Positions 21,590 to 31,640 of a stretch of 64,000 nucleotides of DNA are shown here, in pieces. The stretch is from Orientallactaga sibirica (taxonomy: Eukaryota > Chordata > Mammalia > Rodentia > Dipodidae), in NCBI GenBank assembly GCA_036365145.1, contig JAEOAD010000026.1, positions 5,170,001 through 5,234,000 of the forward strand. The letters run 5' to 3'. Every line of letters starts with the position of its first letter. Positions within the stretch are counted from its first letter, which is position 1. A model generated the notes under the pieces. The model did not search any database and was not told the origin of the DNA. It saw nothing but the letters and a program-made list of their open reading frames with translations. A program made the position numbers and the translations under genes.

Positions 21590-21745
21590 TTTTTTGTTGT
21601 TTTGGTTTTTGAGGTAGGGTCTCACTTTAGCCCAGGCTGACCTGGAATTCACTATGTAGTCTCAGGCTGGCCTTGAACTCTCAGCCATTCTCCTACCTCT
21701 GTCTCCTGAGTGCTGGGATTAAAGGCATGCACTATCACGCCCGGT
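21590..21745 (-). repeat. B1 SINE
   Basis: Complete B1. Confidence 0.92.
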
Positions 21746-21751
21746 TCTTTT

Positions 21752-21960
21752 CATTTTTTTAATGTATTTTATTTATTTATTTGAGAGAGAGAAAGAGGCA
21801 AAGAGAGAGAATGGGCACACCAGGGCCTCCAGCCATTGCAAATGAACTCCAGATGCATATGCCCCCTTGTGCATCTGGCTTACGTGGATCCTGGGGAATC
21901 AAACCGAGGTCCTTTGGCGTTGCAGGCAAGTGCCTTACCCGCTAAGCCATCTCTCCAGCT
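21752..21960 (-). repeat. Dip SINE
   Basis: Complete, well-preserved copy. Confidence 0.93.
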
Positions 21961-21969
21961 CTCTATCAG

Positions 21970-22133
21970 GTTTTTTTTTTTTTTTTTGGTTTTTCGAGGT
22001 AGGGTCTCACTTTAGCCCAGGCTGACTTGGCATTCACTATGTAGTCTCTCAGGGTGGCCTTGAACTCACAGCGATCCTCCTACCTCTGCCTCCCGAATGC
22101 TGGGATTAAAGGCATGCACCACCACGCCCAGCT
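21970..22133 (-). repeat. B1 SINE with target-site duplication
   Basis: Complete; ctctatcag precedes its T-tail and recurs right after its head. Confidence 0.93.
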
Positions 22134-22201
22134 TCTCTATCAGTTTTTGAGAGATAAAATTCAGCCTGTAACAGAGCTGGGAAAGCATGCTTTTCCTTTA
22201 G

Positions 22202-22228
22202 GGTTTTTTTTTTTTTTTTTTTTTTTTT
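22202..22228. repeat. T homopolymer
   Basis: Run of about 25 T, not attached to an adjacent minus-strand SINE. Confidence 0.9.
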
Positions 22229-22233
22229 AATTA

Positions 22234-22380
22234 TTTAAGTCAGGCGTGGTGGTGCATGCCTTTAATCCCAGCACTCAGGAGGCAGAGGTAGGAGGATCAC
22301 CGTGAGTTTGAGGCCAGTCTGAGACTACATAGTAAATTTCAGGCCAGCTTGGGCTAGAGTGAGACCCTACCTCAAAAAAA
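22234..22380 (+). repeat. B1 SINE
   Basis: Complete plus-strand copy; its A-tail became the target of the next Dip insertion. Confidence 0.93.
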
Positions 22381-22391
22381 GTATTTGTGTT

Positions 22392-22616
22392 GGGCTGGAG
22401 GGATGGCTTAGCTGTTAAGGCATTTGCCTGCAAAGCCAAAGGATCTCAGTTCAATTCCCCAGGTCCCACATAAGTCAGAGGCACAAAGTGACGCATGCAT
22501 CTGGAGTCCATTTGCAGTGGCTGGAGGCCCTGGTGTGCTCATCCTCTCCCCCCACCCCGCCTATTTTCCTCTCTCACTCTTTCAAATAAATAAATTAAAA
22601 AAATTTTTTTAAAAAA
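22392..22616 (+). repeat. Dip SINE with target-site duplication
   Basis: Flanked by the 14-bp repeat aaaaagtatttgtg (22376-22389 and 22612-22625), which is partly the B1 tail. Confidence 0.94.
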
Positions 22617-22625
22617 GTATTTGTG

Positions 22626-22805
22626 GGCTAAAGAGAAGGCTTAGTGGTTAATGCTTGCCTGTGAAGCCTAAGGATCCCGGTTCGAGGTCTCGATTCTCCA
22701 GGACCCATGTAAGCCAGATGCACAAGGGGGCGCATGCTTTTGGAGTTTGTTTACAGTGGCTGGAGGCCCTGGCGCGCCCATTTCTGTATCTCTCTCTCTC
22801 CCAAA

Positions 22806-22844
<39 letters not shown>

Positions 22845-22848
22845 ATGA
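22626..22848 (+). repeat. Dip SINE, double-B-box subtype
   Basis: Starts directly at the end of the preceding copy's duplication. The B-box region is doubled (cggttcgaggtctcgattct). The tail has about ten AAAT units. Confidence 0.93.
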
Positions 22849-22861
22849 ATATAAAATACTT

Positions 22862-23047
22862 TAAGAAAATTATTTGTTCATGTATTGAGAGAGAAAGTGA
22901 GTCTGGGTACACCAGGCTTCTCTGCTAGCGAACTCCAGACACATGAGGGCCCTTATGCATCTGGCTTTATTTGGGAACTGGGAAGTCAAACCCAGGCCAT
23001 CATTGCAAACAAGCACCTTTGACTGTAGAACCATCACTCCTGCCCCC
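22862..23047 (-). repeat. Dip SINE, old, internally deleted
   Basis: Body reads caggcttctctgctagcgaa, missing the 'gcctccagccactg' block. Opposite in orientation to the two preceding copies. Confidence 0.82.
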
Positions 23048-23161
23048 CTCTTTTTTTGGGGGATCAGTGTTTTTTCAAAATTGGGTCTTGCTGTAGCCCC
23101 GGTTGACCTGGAATTCACTAGGTGTTCTTAGGCTGGCCTCGAACTCACAGTGATCCTTCCA
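23048..23161 (-). repeat. B1 SINE fragment
   Basis: 3' two-thirds of B1 only; the head is missing after gtgatccttcc. Confidence 0.82.
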
Positions 23162-23222
23162 CGAGAAGTGTTAAAATTGTTCTCTCCTCACTGAACATCC
23201 ATAGTTCTTTCTAATGTTATTC

Positions 23223-23363
23223 TTTTTTTGTTTTGTTTTGTTTTTCAAGGTAGGGTCTTGCTGTAGCCAGGCTGATCTGGAATTCACTATGTCGTCTCAG
23301 GGTGATCCTCCTACCTCTGCCTCCTGAGTGCTGTGATTAAAGGAGTGCGCTACCATGCCCAGC
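23223..23363 (-). repeat. B1 SINE, internally deleted
   Basis: The 'gcctcgaactcatgg' block is missing (tctcagggtgatcctcctac). Confidence 0.9.
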
Positions 23364-23364
23364 T

Positions 23365-23553
23365 AAAATATTATTTATTTATTTGAGAGAGAGAATGAGA
23401 ATGGGCACACTGGGGCCTCTAGTCATTACAAACAAACTCCAGACACATGTGCCACCTTGTGCATCTGGCTTTATATGGGTACTGGGGAGTGGAACCTTGG
23501 TCCTTTGGCTTGGCGAGCAAGCACCTTAACCACTAAGCCGTCTCTCCAGCTCT
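23365..23553 (-). repeat. Dip SINE
   Basis: Complete copy with short tail. Confidence 0.92.
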
Positions 23554-24308
23554 GTTATTCTTTATGAGAGATGGTTTTGAGCCCCATCATCTTGAGTCAT
23601 CTTAGGAAGAACAAGGTTGCACTTGTAAAGCTCCAGATAAAATTCACTCTTAAGACTTTTTTTTTTTAACCCCAGATGAAAGTTTTGGTGATTTCTGACA
23701 AAATATAAAAGCTAAAAATAGGCTTCCACAGTTCTAGTCGCAGCTATCATCTTCAATTTTGCCAGAGTGTGTGCGACCGTTGACACATGACACACACCCT
23801 GTGGGCCGGCCAGGCAGGCACTCATTTGCCGCCACTCTGGTTGCGGGCAGCTTTGAGCTCACTGCTGACTGTGACTTCTAAACACAGATGCCTGAGTCAG
23901 AGTAAAGCACTCAAAGCCACATTTACTCCCCACTCACTCATCTCCCTTCCTCATACGTCTTCAGTTTTAGGAAATCCAGTGGGGTTACTTATTTCAAAAG
24001 AACAAATGATTGTACAGATTCCTTTTTTTTTTTTCTTTTTAAGTCTAATTGCTATCTGGAGAACTTAGAAGTCAGTTACTTGAGCATAACTCATTTTAGA
24101 TACATAGGCTTATGCCAAGCTGTAGTGTAATTAGATTTAAATTATAAGGGATCCTCTTTTTTTTTTTTTGTTGGGGGGGGATTGTTTACTTTTATTACCC
24201 TTCTCTGCTAGAATTTGAGTGTCAAAAGGCCCTTCTTTGTTCTTTGTTTTTTCAGCACTTGGCAGAGTGAAGTTCAGAAAAAGTTGGTTGAATGACTAAA
24301 AGAATCCT
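23554..24308. other. single-copy DNA, no gene seen
   Basis: Unique sequence with T-runs near 24025 and 24160 and a G8 run at 24173. No exon-like structure. Confidence 0.5.
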
Positions 24309-24309
24309 C

Positions 24310-24538
24310 TTTTTTTAAAAAATATATTTTGTTTATTTATTTAGTTGAGAGAAAGAGGCAAAGAAAGAGAGAGAAAAGAGGGAGAAAATGGGCTTGCCAG
24401 GGCCTTCAGCCACTGCAAACGAACTCCAGATACATGTGCCCCCTTGTGCATCTGGCTTACATAGGTCCTGGAGAATCAAACTGGGATCCTTTGGCTTTGC
24501 AGGCAAATGCCTTAACTGTTAAGCCATCTCTCCAGCCC
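24310..24538 (-). repeat. Dip SINE (1 of 6 in a row)
   Basis: Complete copy. gaatcctc occurs at both edges as a probable target-site duplication. Confidence 0.93.
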
Positions 24539-24552
24539 ATGAATCCTCATTT

Positions 24553-24768
24553 TAAAACTTAATTAATTATTTATTTGTAAGCAGTGAAGGGGAAAGAGAG
24601 AGATAGGAAGGGAGAATAATGGGCACACCAAGGCCCCTCACCACTGCAAATGAATTCCAGATGCATGCACCACTTTGTTCACCTGGCTTTTTGTGAGTGC
24701 TGGGTAATCAAACCTAGGCTCTAGGCTTTGCAAGCAAGTACTTTTCACCACTGAGCCATCTCCAGCCC
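24553..24768 (-). repeat. Dip SINE (2 of 6), old
   Basis: Diverged copy with lost bases in the head complement (gagccatctccagcccc). Confidence 0.88.
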
Positions 24769-24814
24769 CCAAAGGCTCTTTAAAAAACAAACACTTTTTT
24801 CACCTTTTCCCTTT

Positions 24815-25041
24815 TCTTTTTTTTTTTTTCAAATATTTAACTTAATTAATTAATTTATTTGAGCAAGAAAGACACAGATAGAGATGGAGAATAGGCACAC
24901 CAGGGCCTCCAGCCACTCCAAATGAACTCCAGGTGCATGCGCCACCTTGTACATCTAGCTTTATGTAGGTACTGGGAAATTAAACCTGGGTTCTTAGGAT
25001 TTGCAGGCAAGCACCTAAGCCACTGAGCCATCTCTCTAGCC
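24815..25041 (-). repeat. Dip SINE (3 of 6)
   Basis: Moderately diverged (gtacatctagctttatgtag). Confidence 0.9.
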
Positions 25042-25092
25042 CTTTTTCTTTTTCTTTTTCTTTTTCTTTTTCTTTTTCTTTCTTTCTTTAAA
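25042..25092. repeat. (CTTTTT)n microsatellite
   Basis: About seven CTTTTT units, then CTTT units. Probably expanded from the next SINE's tail. Confidence 0.93.
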
Positions 25093-25314
25093 TTTTAAAA
25101 AACATTTTTATTGGCTTACTTATTTGAGAGAGTGAGAATGAAAGAGGCAGAGAGAAAAAGGGAATGGGCACACCAGGGTCTCCAGCCACTGCAAATGAAC
25201 TCCAGATGCATGGGCCACCTTGTGTATGTGGCTTACATGGGTCCTGGGGATTCAAACCAGGGTCCTTTGGCTTTGCGGGCAAGATACTTAACTGCTAAAC
25301 CATCTCTCCAGCCC
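25093..25314 (-). repeat. Dip SINE (4 of 6)
   Basis: Complete copy, head complement accatctctccagccc. Confidence 0.93.
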
Positions 25315-25344
25315 TCTTTCTTGCTTTTTTTCCCCTTTTAAAAA

Positions 25345-25554
25345 AATTATTTATTTTTATTTATTTTTTACATCTTTTATTTATTTGAAAGAGGGGGAGA
25401 GAGAGAGAATGGGTGCTTCAGGGCCTCTAGCCACTGCAAATGAACTCCAGATACATGCGCCCTCTTGTGCATCTGGCTCATGTGGGTCCTGGGGAATTGG
25501 GATCCTTTGGCTTTGCAGGCAAATATCTTAACCACTAAACCATCTCTCCAGCCC
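25345..25554 (-). repeat. Dip SINE (5 of 6)
   Basis: Has lost the 'aatcgaacctgg' part of the B-box region (ctggggaattgggatccttt). Confidence 0.92.
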
Positions 25555-25565
25555 TTCCTTTTCTT

Positions 25566-25759
25566 TTTCACTGTTTATTTGTTTCAGAGAGAGAGAGAGA
25601 GAGATTATAGTTGTGCCAGAGCCTCTTGCTACTGCAAACAAATTCCATACTCATGGACCACTTTGTGCAAATGGCTTTACATGAATATTGGGAGATCAAA
25701 CCTGGGCCAGCAGACTTTTCAAGCATGTGCCTTTATCCACTGAGCTACTCCCCAGTCCC
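25566..25759 (-). repeat. Dip SINE (6 of 6), oldest
   Basis: Strongly diverged (ttgtgccagagcctcttgct, gagctactccccagtccc). Confidence 0.82.
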
Positions 25760-26007
25760 ATGAGTCCTCTTAATTACCAGGGCCGTCCTGTTGTGGTGTA
25801 GAAGCCTTCATGCAGTAGAAATAGCAGCTTGGGGTAGGGTTAGGGGTTATTCTGGTGCCTTCACTTGTTGTGGGTGGTTGGTGTGTGCTCTGTAGCCATG
25901 CTCTTCCTGAGTTACATGCCCCCCTCCCTTTGCTATGGAATTGCAGAGCTTCCCATGAAGAGCCCCTCACTGCTAACTCCTGGCTTATAATCGTAGTGGA
26001 TACTTTT

Positions 26008-26166
26008 TTTTTGTTTGTTTGTTTGTTTTTTTGAGGTAGGGTCTCACTCTAGCTCAGGCTGACTGGAATTCACTATGTAGTCTCAGGGTGGCCTCGAACT
26101 CACTGTGATCCTCCTACCTCTGCCTCCCGAGGACTGGGATTAAAGGCATGTGCCACCACGCCCAGT
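26008..26166 (-). repeat. B1 SINE with target-site duplication
   Basis: Flanked by the perfect 14-bp repeat tagtggatactttt (25994-26007 and 26167-26180). Confidence 0.95.
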
Positions 26167-26180
26167 TAGTGGATACTTTT

Positions 26181-27552
26181 GATGGCCCTTCTCTCTTTCC
26201 TAGTCTCTTTCGATCTCGGAGTGTGACACTCCTGGAGCTCTTTTTTCTCTGAAGATGCTTCATTTGACTACACTGCCCAGGATTTCCAAATTGTAGCCCT
26301 TCGAACCCTGGAGCCCTGGCCCCACACAGCTGTTAGGCCCCCTCTGTTCTGGAGGCCCGACAGCATTAAAAACACCCAACTATTTATAGCAGACTTTTCA
26401 GTGTCAGTAAATTATAGGCTGCCCTTGCCAGCGGGATGGGGCGAACACTCATCGGCTGCAGCTCTGTGATTGCCTGGCAGCATCAGCCAGGTGGCAGGAG
26501 CTGGGTACCACCTGAGCTTTTGACCCTACCCTGGTACTGGGCAAGATACCAGAGCTTACTGGGATGCCATGTTCTTTGTGATGGAATGCTGGCAGACAAA
26601 CAAACAAAAAACAAGACACCAAGGTGCTTGTGCTCCTGAGAGGCCTAGGTTGCTGTGTCTTCAGCACCGTGTGCATAGAAGTTCATGACTTAAGTCTCTG
26701 GTGAACTGGGGTATCCTGTGCAGAACCCATTTTGGATGGCTCTGCCAGATTGGGCGTGGAAGCTGAGGAATGCTCTTTGTGAACGTGGGTGGACTAATCC
26801 TCAGGGCAATGACTTTGGTGTGTGTGAAGGCTTTCAAGAAGGCCCTGCATCCCTGGTCTTCCTCTTCTCTCAGCTGCCACCTCCGGAAGTGACCCTCCGG
26901 TGCCTTGGGAGGCGTTACCCCTTCATAGGGCCTTAGTAAGGGCTCAGATGCTAGAACCCTGCTGTAGCCATACCACCCCTGGCCAGCCCATGAGTGGGAC
27001 TTTTAGGGGCAGGTTTTGTCGTGTTAGCTCTGGAGCCCTGCAGTACTTCATGCACTTCAGGAAGGGCTGGAGCCATACAGGGGCCTGGTCTGTTAGCTGG
27101 AGTTTCCACTGAAGTGCTAACTGCTGGATTTCTTTGACTCTCCAGCCTACGGGTATTTATAACTAGCTAATTGTGTGCCTAGGGGAACGGAGCCCCTGCC
27201 CTTCGACAGTGGTTTACGAGTTGTGCCATGCTGCTGGTGTGGCCTAGGCCTGCTGAAGTGTGACACTTTCCATGAACTTGTTCTTCTACCCTCCTCCCTG
27301 CCAGACCAGTGGCCCTTTCAGGGTTAATTTCTCTGCTTTGGAAGCAGCTGGCCAGTTTACACTCCTCCCTGGGCTGTACAAAAATACTTCCTTTGAAGTG
27401 TTAGGAGAAGCGGTGAAGGGTAAAACCTGGACTGGGGCTCAAATGCAGTTTTCTCCCGGGGAGCTTGCTGTGGAACGAAGCTCTAAGCCCTCATCAGAAC
27501 CTTCCAGGCAGGGTGGTTCCGCCTGTAGTTTACAACTTTGAGCCCCTTTGCA
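26181..27552. other. single-copy DNA with a MEF2-like site, no gene seen
   Basis: GC-moderate, repeat-free. Several frames of 67-93 codons occur on both strands, but none shows a family signature. ctatttatag at 26380-26389 is an exact match to the MEF2 consensus CTA(A/T)4TAG. Whether it is used is unknown. Confidence 0.4.
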
Positions 27553-27553
27553 G

Positions 27554-27599
<46 letters not shown>
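27553..27599. repeat. (GT)n microsatellite
   Basis: About 22 GT units, followed by a purine-rich run with G9. Confidence 0.97.
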
Positions 27600-27604
<5 letters not shown>

Positions 27605-28227
27605 GGGGGGGGAAGAGGGACAGAAAGAGAAAGAATGGGAACAGTATTTTTTGATGAGAGTTAGGATACAGCCATCATGTTTGCCTGTACTGGAATCCCT
27701 TTGAAGGCTCTCGGGGAGCTACCCCCACCCAACAGGGTGGTGTCCTGGAGAGTGTGTGAAGCGTGCTCCCCCCCCCCCCCAAGCCAGCTTCTGATCCCGT
27801 CCCAGTCAGTCCCAGTGAGCACTGAGCTCTCACTTGTTTCTGCTTGGGTTTCCCTTTGGTAAAGTGGGGCTGGGATGGCTGTGCCTGTCACAAAGTGTTC
27901 TAAGCATCTTTGGAAACACTGGGCTGGAGATACCTTCAGAGTGCAGGATGTTCTCTAAGCTGTAGGGCCTGCTGTGGAGCAGAAATGGCATTTAGGATAA
28001 AAGGGCCAAAGAGAAGAATGCCAGAGAAGAAATGAGACGGAACAGGCTTGAATGTCTTCTTAGCCCTTGAGTATGTGCAGCCGAGGAGGGCTGGGTGGTT
28101 GGGGAGGAGAGGCAGCTGCTACACTCTGGAGAAGAGTGACAACCTGCTTCTCCCACACATGGGGCCACACAGGGCCTTCAGAACTGGATTTGCCACCCTT
28201 TCTTCCCTGGGTAATACCCTCATAAGA
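27600..28227. other. single-copy DNA, no gene seen
   Basis: GC-moderate, with a C13 run near 27770. No exon or RNA gene recognised. Confidence 0.5.
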
Positions 28228-28260
28228 TTTCTTTTCTTTCTTTTTTTTCTTTCTTTTCCT

Positions 28261-28292
<32 letters not shown>

Positions 28293-28443
28293 TTTCTTTT
28301 TCTTTTTCTTTGGTTTATCAAGGTAGGTTCTCACTCTAGCCCAGGCTGATCTGGAATTCACTATGTAGTCTCAGGCTGGCCTCAAACTCAGAGTGATCCT
28401 CCTACCTCTGCTGGGATTAAAGGCGTGCACCACCATGCCTGGC
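28228..28443 (-). repeat. B1 SINE with (TTTTTC)n tail expansion
   Basis: The tail complement has grown to about 80 bases of T/C sequence, ending in seven TTTTTC units. The body lacks 'cctcccgagtg' (cctctgctgggattaaagg). Confidence 0.92.
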
Positions 28444-28701
28444 CCCCTGGTGGATTTCTTACATTTTCTTACATGACTTCCTATCTCTCAGACAAGGGAT
28501 GAGGTCCACATATTTGAAAATAATGTCATGTGACTAACATTGATTTTTTTTTTTTTTTTTTTGGTCAGGCCCTGTGCTGAGCACCAGCATGAATGATCTC
28601 GTTGATTCCACCCCATATTAGCCCTACATTGTTAATGATTCTTGCCCCCATTTTATACATGAGAAAACCAAGGCCAGAAGAAAGGAAATGACTCATCCCA
28701 G

Positions 28702-28785
28702 GTTTTTTGTTTTTTTTTTGTTTGTTTGTTTGTTTGTTTTTCGAGGTAGGGTTTCACTGTGACCCTGCCCACAGGCTGACCTGGC
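28702..28785 (-). repeat. B1 SINE fragment
   Basis: Tail and 3' third only (cgaggtagggtttcactgtg, acaggctgacctgg). Confidence 0.75.
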
Positions 28786-28943
28786 TGCTTTTTGACTTTA
28801 ATCTTGTCCAATCAAATGTAGTTGGTGGTTCAGGGTCCAGGAATAGTGATACATGTAATCATACATCAAATTCTACAGGAAACCCCTTACCTAAAACTTC
28901 AACAGGAGTGGACATCTTCTTTTCACTAATATTTTCATATTTC

Positions 28944-29141
28944 TTTTTATTTTATTTTATTTTATTTTATTTTATTTTATTATTTATTTATTTTTTTGGT
29001 TTTTCGAGGTAGGGTCTCACTCTGGCCCAGGCTGACCTGGAATTAACTATGTAGTCTCAGGGTGGCCTTGAACTCACGGCAATCCTCCTACCTTTGCCTC
29101 CCGAGTGCTGGGATTAGAGGCGTGTGCCACCATGCCCGGCT
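28944..29141 (-). repeat. B1 SINE with (ATTTT)n tail
   Basis: Complete body with about nine ATTTT units in the tail complement. ttttcatatttct lies on both sides as a target-site duplication. Confidence 0.93.
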
Positions 29142-29425
29142 TCTTTTCATATTTCTGTTTCTTTGTTGCATGCAGCCTTTAGCCCTTGCCATGGCAGACT
29201 GGGAGAACATCCAATATCTGGCTGACGATTGGCCACCCATCCATCCCAGATAGTGCCCACTAAGGTGTTTTAATTTCTGTTTGTCTTTCTTGTTTTTCCT
29301 CTAGCTCAGGCTGAGCTGGAGCACATTGTATAGGCACTTAAACTTACACGGATACTCCTACTTCAGCCAGCCCCCGCCCCCCCATCTCCTTTTATCATTT
29401 ATAAAAAGTATTAAAAGCATTGTCA

Positions 29426-29591
29426 CTGTGTGTGGTGGTGCACGCCTTTAATCCCAGCACTCAGGAGGCAGAGGTAGGAGGATTGCAGTGAGTTTAAGGC
29501 CACCCTGAGAGTACATAGTGAATTCCAGGTCACCCTGAGCTAGAGCGAGACACTACCTGGAAAAACCAAAACAAAAAAACAAAAAAAACAC
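29426..29591 (+). repeat. B1 SINE
   Basis: Complete plus-strand copy with a CAAAAAAA-type tail. Confidence 0.92.
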
Positions 29592-29608
29592 AAGTATTAA
29601 ATGCATCG

Positions 29609-29756
29609 TAGCTAAGCATGGTGGTGCACCCCTCTAATCCCAACACTCTGGGAGGCAGAAGTGGGAGGATCCCTATGAGTTCAAGACCAGCCTGAGACTA
29701 CAGAATGAGTTTCAGGTCAGCATAGGCTAGAGTGAGACCCTACCTTGAAAATAAAA
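29609..29756 (+). repeat. B1 SINE with target-site duplication
   Basis: Flanked by gtattaaatgcat(c/t)gta on both sides. The body is more diverged than that of the neighbouring copy. Confidence 0.92.
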
Positions 29757-29799
29757 AGGTATTAAATGCATTGTAAACAAAATCTTTTTCTTTAATTTT

Positions 29800-31000
29800 T
29801 TTTTTATTAACAGTTTCCATAATTGTGCACAATGACCTATGGTAATTCCCTCCCCCCTCCCCCCCACTTTCATGTCATGATCTTTCCTCCTATTATGATG
29901 GTCTTGTGTAGGTAGTGTCAGGCACTGTGAGGTCATGGATATCCAGGCCATTTTGTGTCTGGAGGAGCACATTGTAAAGGAGTCCTACCCTTCCTTTGGC
30001 TCTTACATTCTTTCCACCCCCTCTTCTGCAATGGACCCTGAGCCTGGGAAGGTGTGTTAGAGATATTTCAGTGCTGAGCACTCCTCTGTCCCTTCTTCCC
30101 AGCACCATGGTGCCTTCTGAGTCATCCCATCAGTCTGCCATCTGAAAAGAGAAGCTGCTCTAACCAAAAGTGAGTAGAATTAATATATGGGTATGAACAT
30201 TAAGAGAAGTGCTTACTGAGCAGTTTGGTGAACACAGTATATATATTTAGCCAGACACCAGCAGACTACACCCCTAGGGCTCATGACTACCCCTGTTGTA
30301 GATTTTCAGTATCAGGGATGTATTCTCTCCCATGGAGTGGGCTTCCAGTCCAATTAGAGAGCAGTTGGTTTCCCCCATAACAGACATGCCACTATTGCAC
30401 CTGTTGGCTCATTTGGTCTGGCTGGCCAAATTTAAGGCTTGCAGTGCCCACTGTGAAGTATCACCACTGGTGATTTCTCTCTCTCTCCCATTGAGCTGCA
30501 TGCAGCATAGCTTTTCCCAGCTTTATATCAGCTGGTCTACATAGAGGAGGTTTTCAGCTCAGCTCTAGCAGGATTTCTCAGTGATCTTGCAGCCCAAGTA
30601 TGTGGAGTCTTCAGCAATAGGGTCTTACCATCTATTCCTGGTGGGAAACCAAGGGCCTTGGCAATGGCCTGTAATGTTTTGGGGGCATCAGTGACCTCCC
30701 TGGCCAACAACTCACTGGAAGGTATCCCATCCCTGGCACTGAAAATTTTCTAGTAACAATCTATGGCTCCTGAGTGTTCCATTATTCAAAAAAGTACATT
30801 TCCATATGACTTACTCATATCCTCTTAGATTTTGATTAGCCCTCCCTCCACCTTTCCTTTACTCAATCTCTTCCCCTGACCTCACTTAGGCCTTTTCACC
30901 CCCATTAATCTGTTCTTCTACTTACATATATACAATACCATCCTATTAAGTCCCCCTCCCTCCCTTTCTATTCCCTTTATATCCCCTTTCTAGCTTACTG
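29800..31000 (-). mobile_element. L1-type LINE, 3' terminal fragment (copy 1)
   Basis: On the minus strand this ends in ...ggaaactgttaataaa plus a poly(A) tract (poly-T on the plus strand). The 1.2 kb upstream is shared with the copies at 31641 and 47583. It carries no reverse-transcriptase or endonuclease motif, so I read it as 3' UTR. Short frames in it are broken. Its 5' end stops at a 75-bp piece of B1. Confidence 0.65.
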
Positions 31001-31075
31001 GTGGAATTCACAGTGATCCTCCTGTCTCTGCCTCCCAAGTGCTGGGATTAAAGGTGTGTGCCACCAAGCCCGGCC
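31001..31075 (-). repeat. B1 SINE, 5' fragment joined to L1
   Basis: Only the first 75 bases or so of B1 (complement gattaaaggtgtgtgccacc) join directly to the L1 fragment. No B1 tail lies between them. Confidence 0.8.
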
Positions 31076-31084
31076 CCCTTTATT

Positions 31085-31280
31085 ATTATCTTTTTAAATT
31101 TTATTTATTTATTTATTTGAGAGAGATATAATGGGTGCACCAGGTCTTCCTGCACTGCAAATGAACTCCAGATGCATGCACCACCTTGTGCATCTGGCTT
31201 ACATGGGTCCTGGGGAATTGAATCAAGGTCCTTTGGCTTTGCAGGCAGGTGCCTTAACCGCTCAGCCATCTCTCCAGCCC
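31085..31280 (-). repeat. Dip SINE
   Basis: Complete, with a shortened GA-rich stretch. Sits a few bases from the B1 fragment. Confidence 0.92.
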
Positions 31281-31326
31281 TCTTATTATTTCTTTAATTT
31301 TAATGTTTTTAAAAACTTATCTTAAT

Positions 31327-31457
31327 TTTTTTAAAACTACATATTTATTTATTTATTTGAGAGAGAGTGCAAGAATGGGGGAGAGGAGAGAATGGGTGCT
31401 CCAGGGCCTCCAGCCACTGCAAATGAACTCCAGACATATGTGCCATCTCTCCAGCCA
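31327..31457 (-). repeat. Dip SINE with large internal deletion
   Basis: Jumps from gaactccagacatatgtgcc straight to atctctccagcc, losing about 80 bases including the B box. Confidence 0.88.
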
Positions 31458-31474
31458 TAATTTCTATTTTTATT

Positions 31475-31640
31475 TTCATTTATTTATTTATTTATTTGGT
31501 TTTTCGAGGTAGGGTCTCAATGTAGCCCAGGCTGACCTGGAATTAACTATGTAGTCTCAGGGTGACCTCGAACTCACAGCAATCCTCCTACCTCTGCCTT
31601 TTGAGTGCTAGGATTAAAGGTGTGCACCACCACACCTGGC
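31475..31640 (-). repeat. B1 SINE
   Basis: Complete; its head directly abuts the poly-T end of the next L1 fragment. Confidence 0.92.

Noticed and set aside
24310..25759. regularly spaced repeats as a CRISPR array
   Set aside because: The units are about 220-bp SINEs of varied age in a mammalian genome; there are no short identical repeats or uniform spacers.
28543..28562. T-run as a pol III terminator or SINE tail
   Set aside because: No SINE body or RNA gene adjoins it; it is taken as a simple homopolymer.
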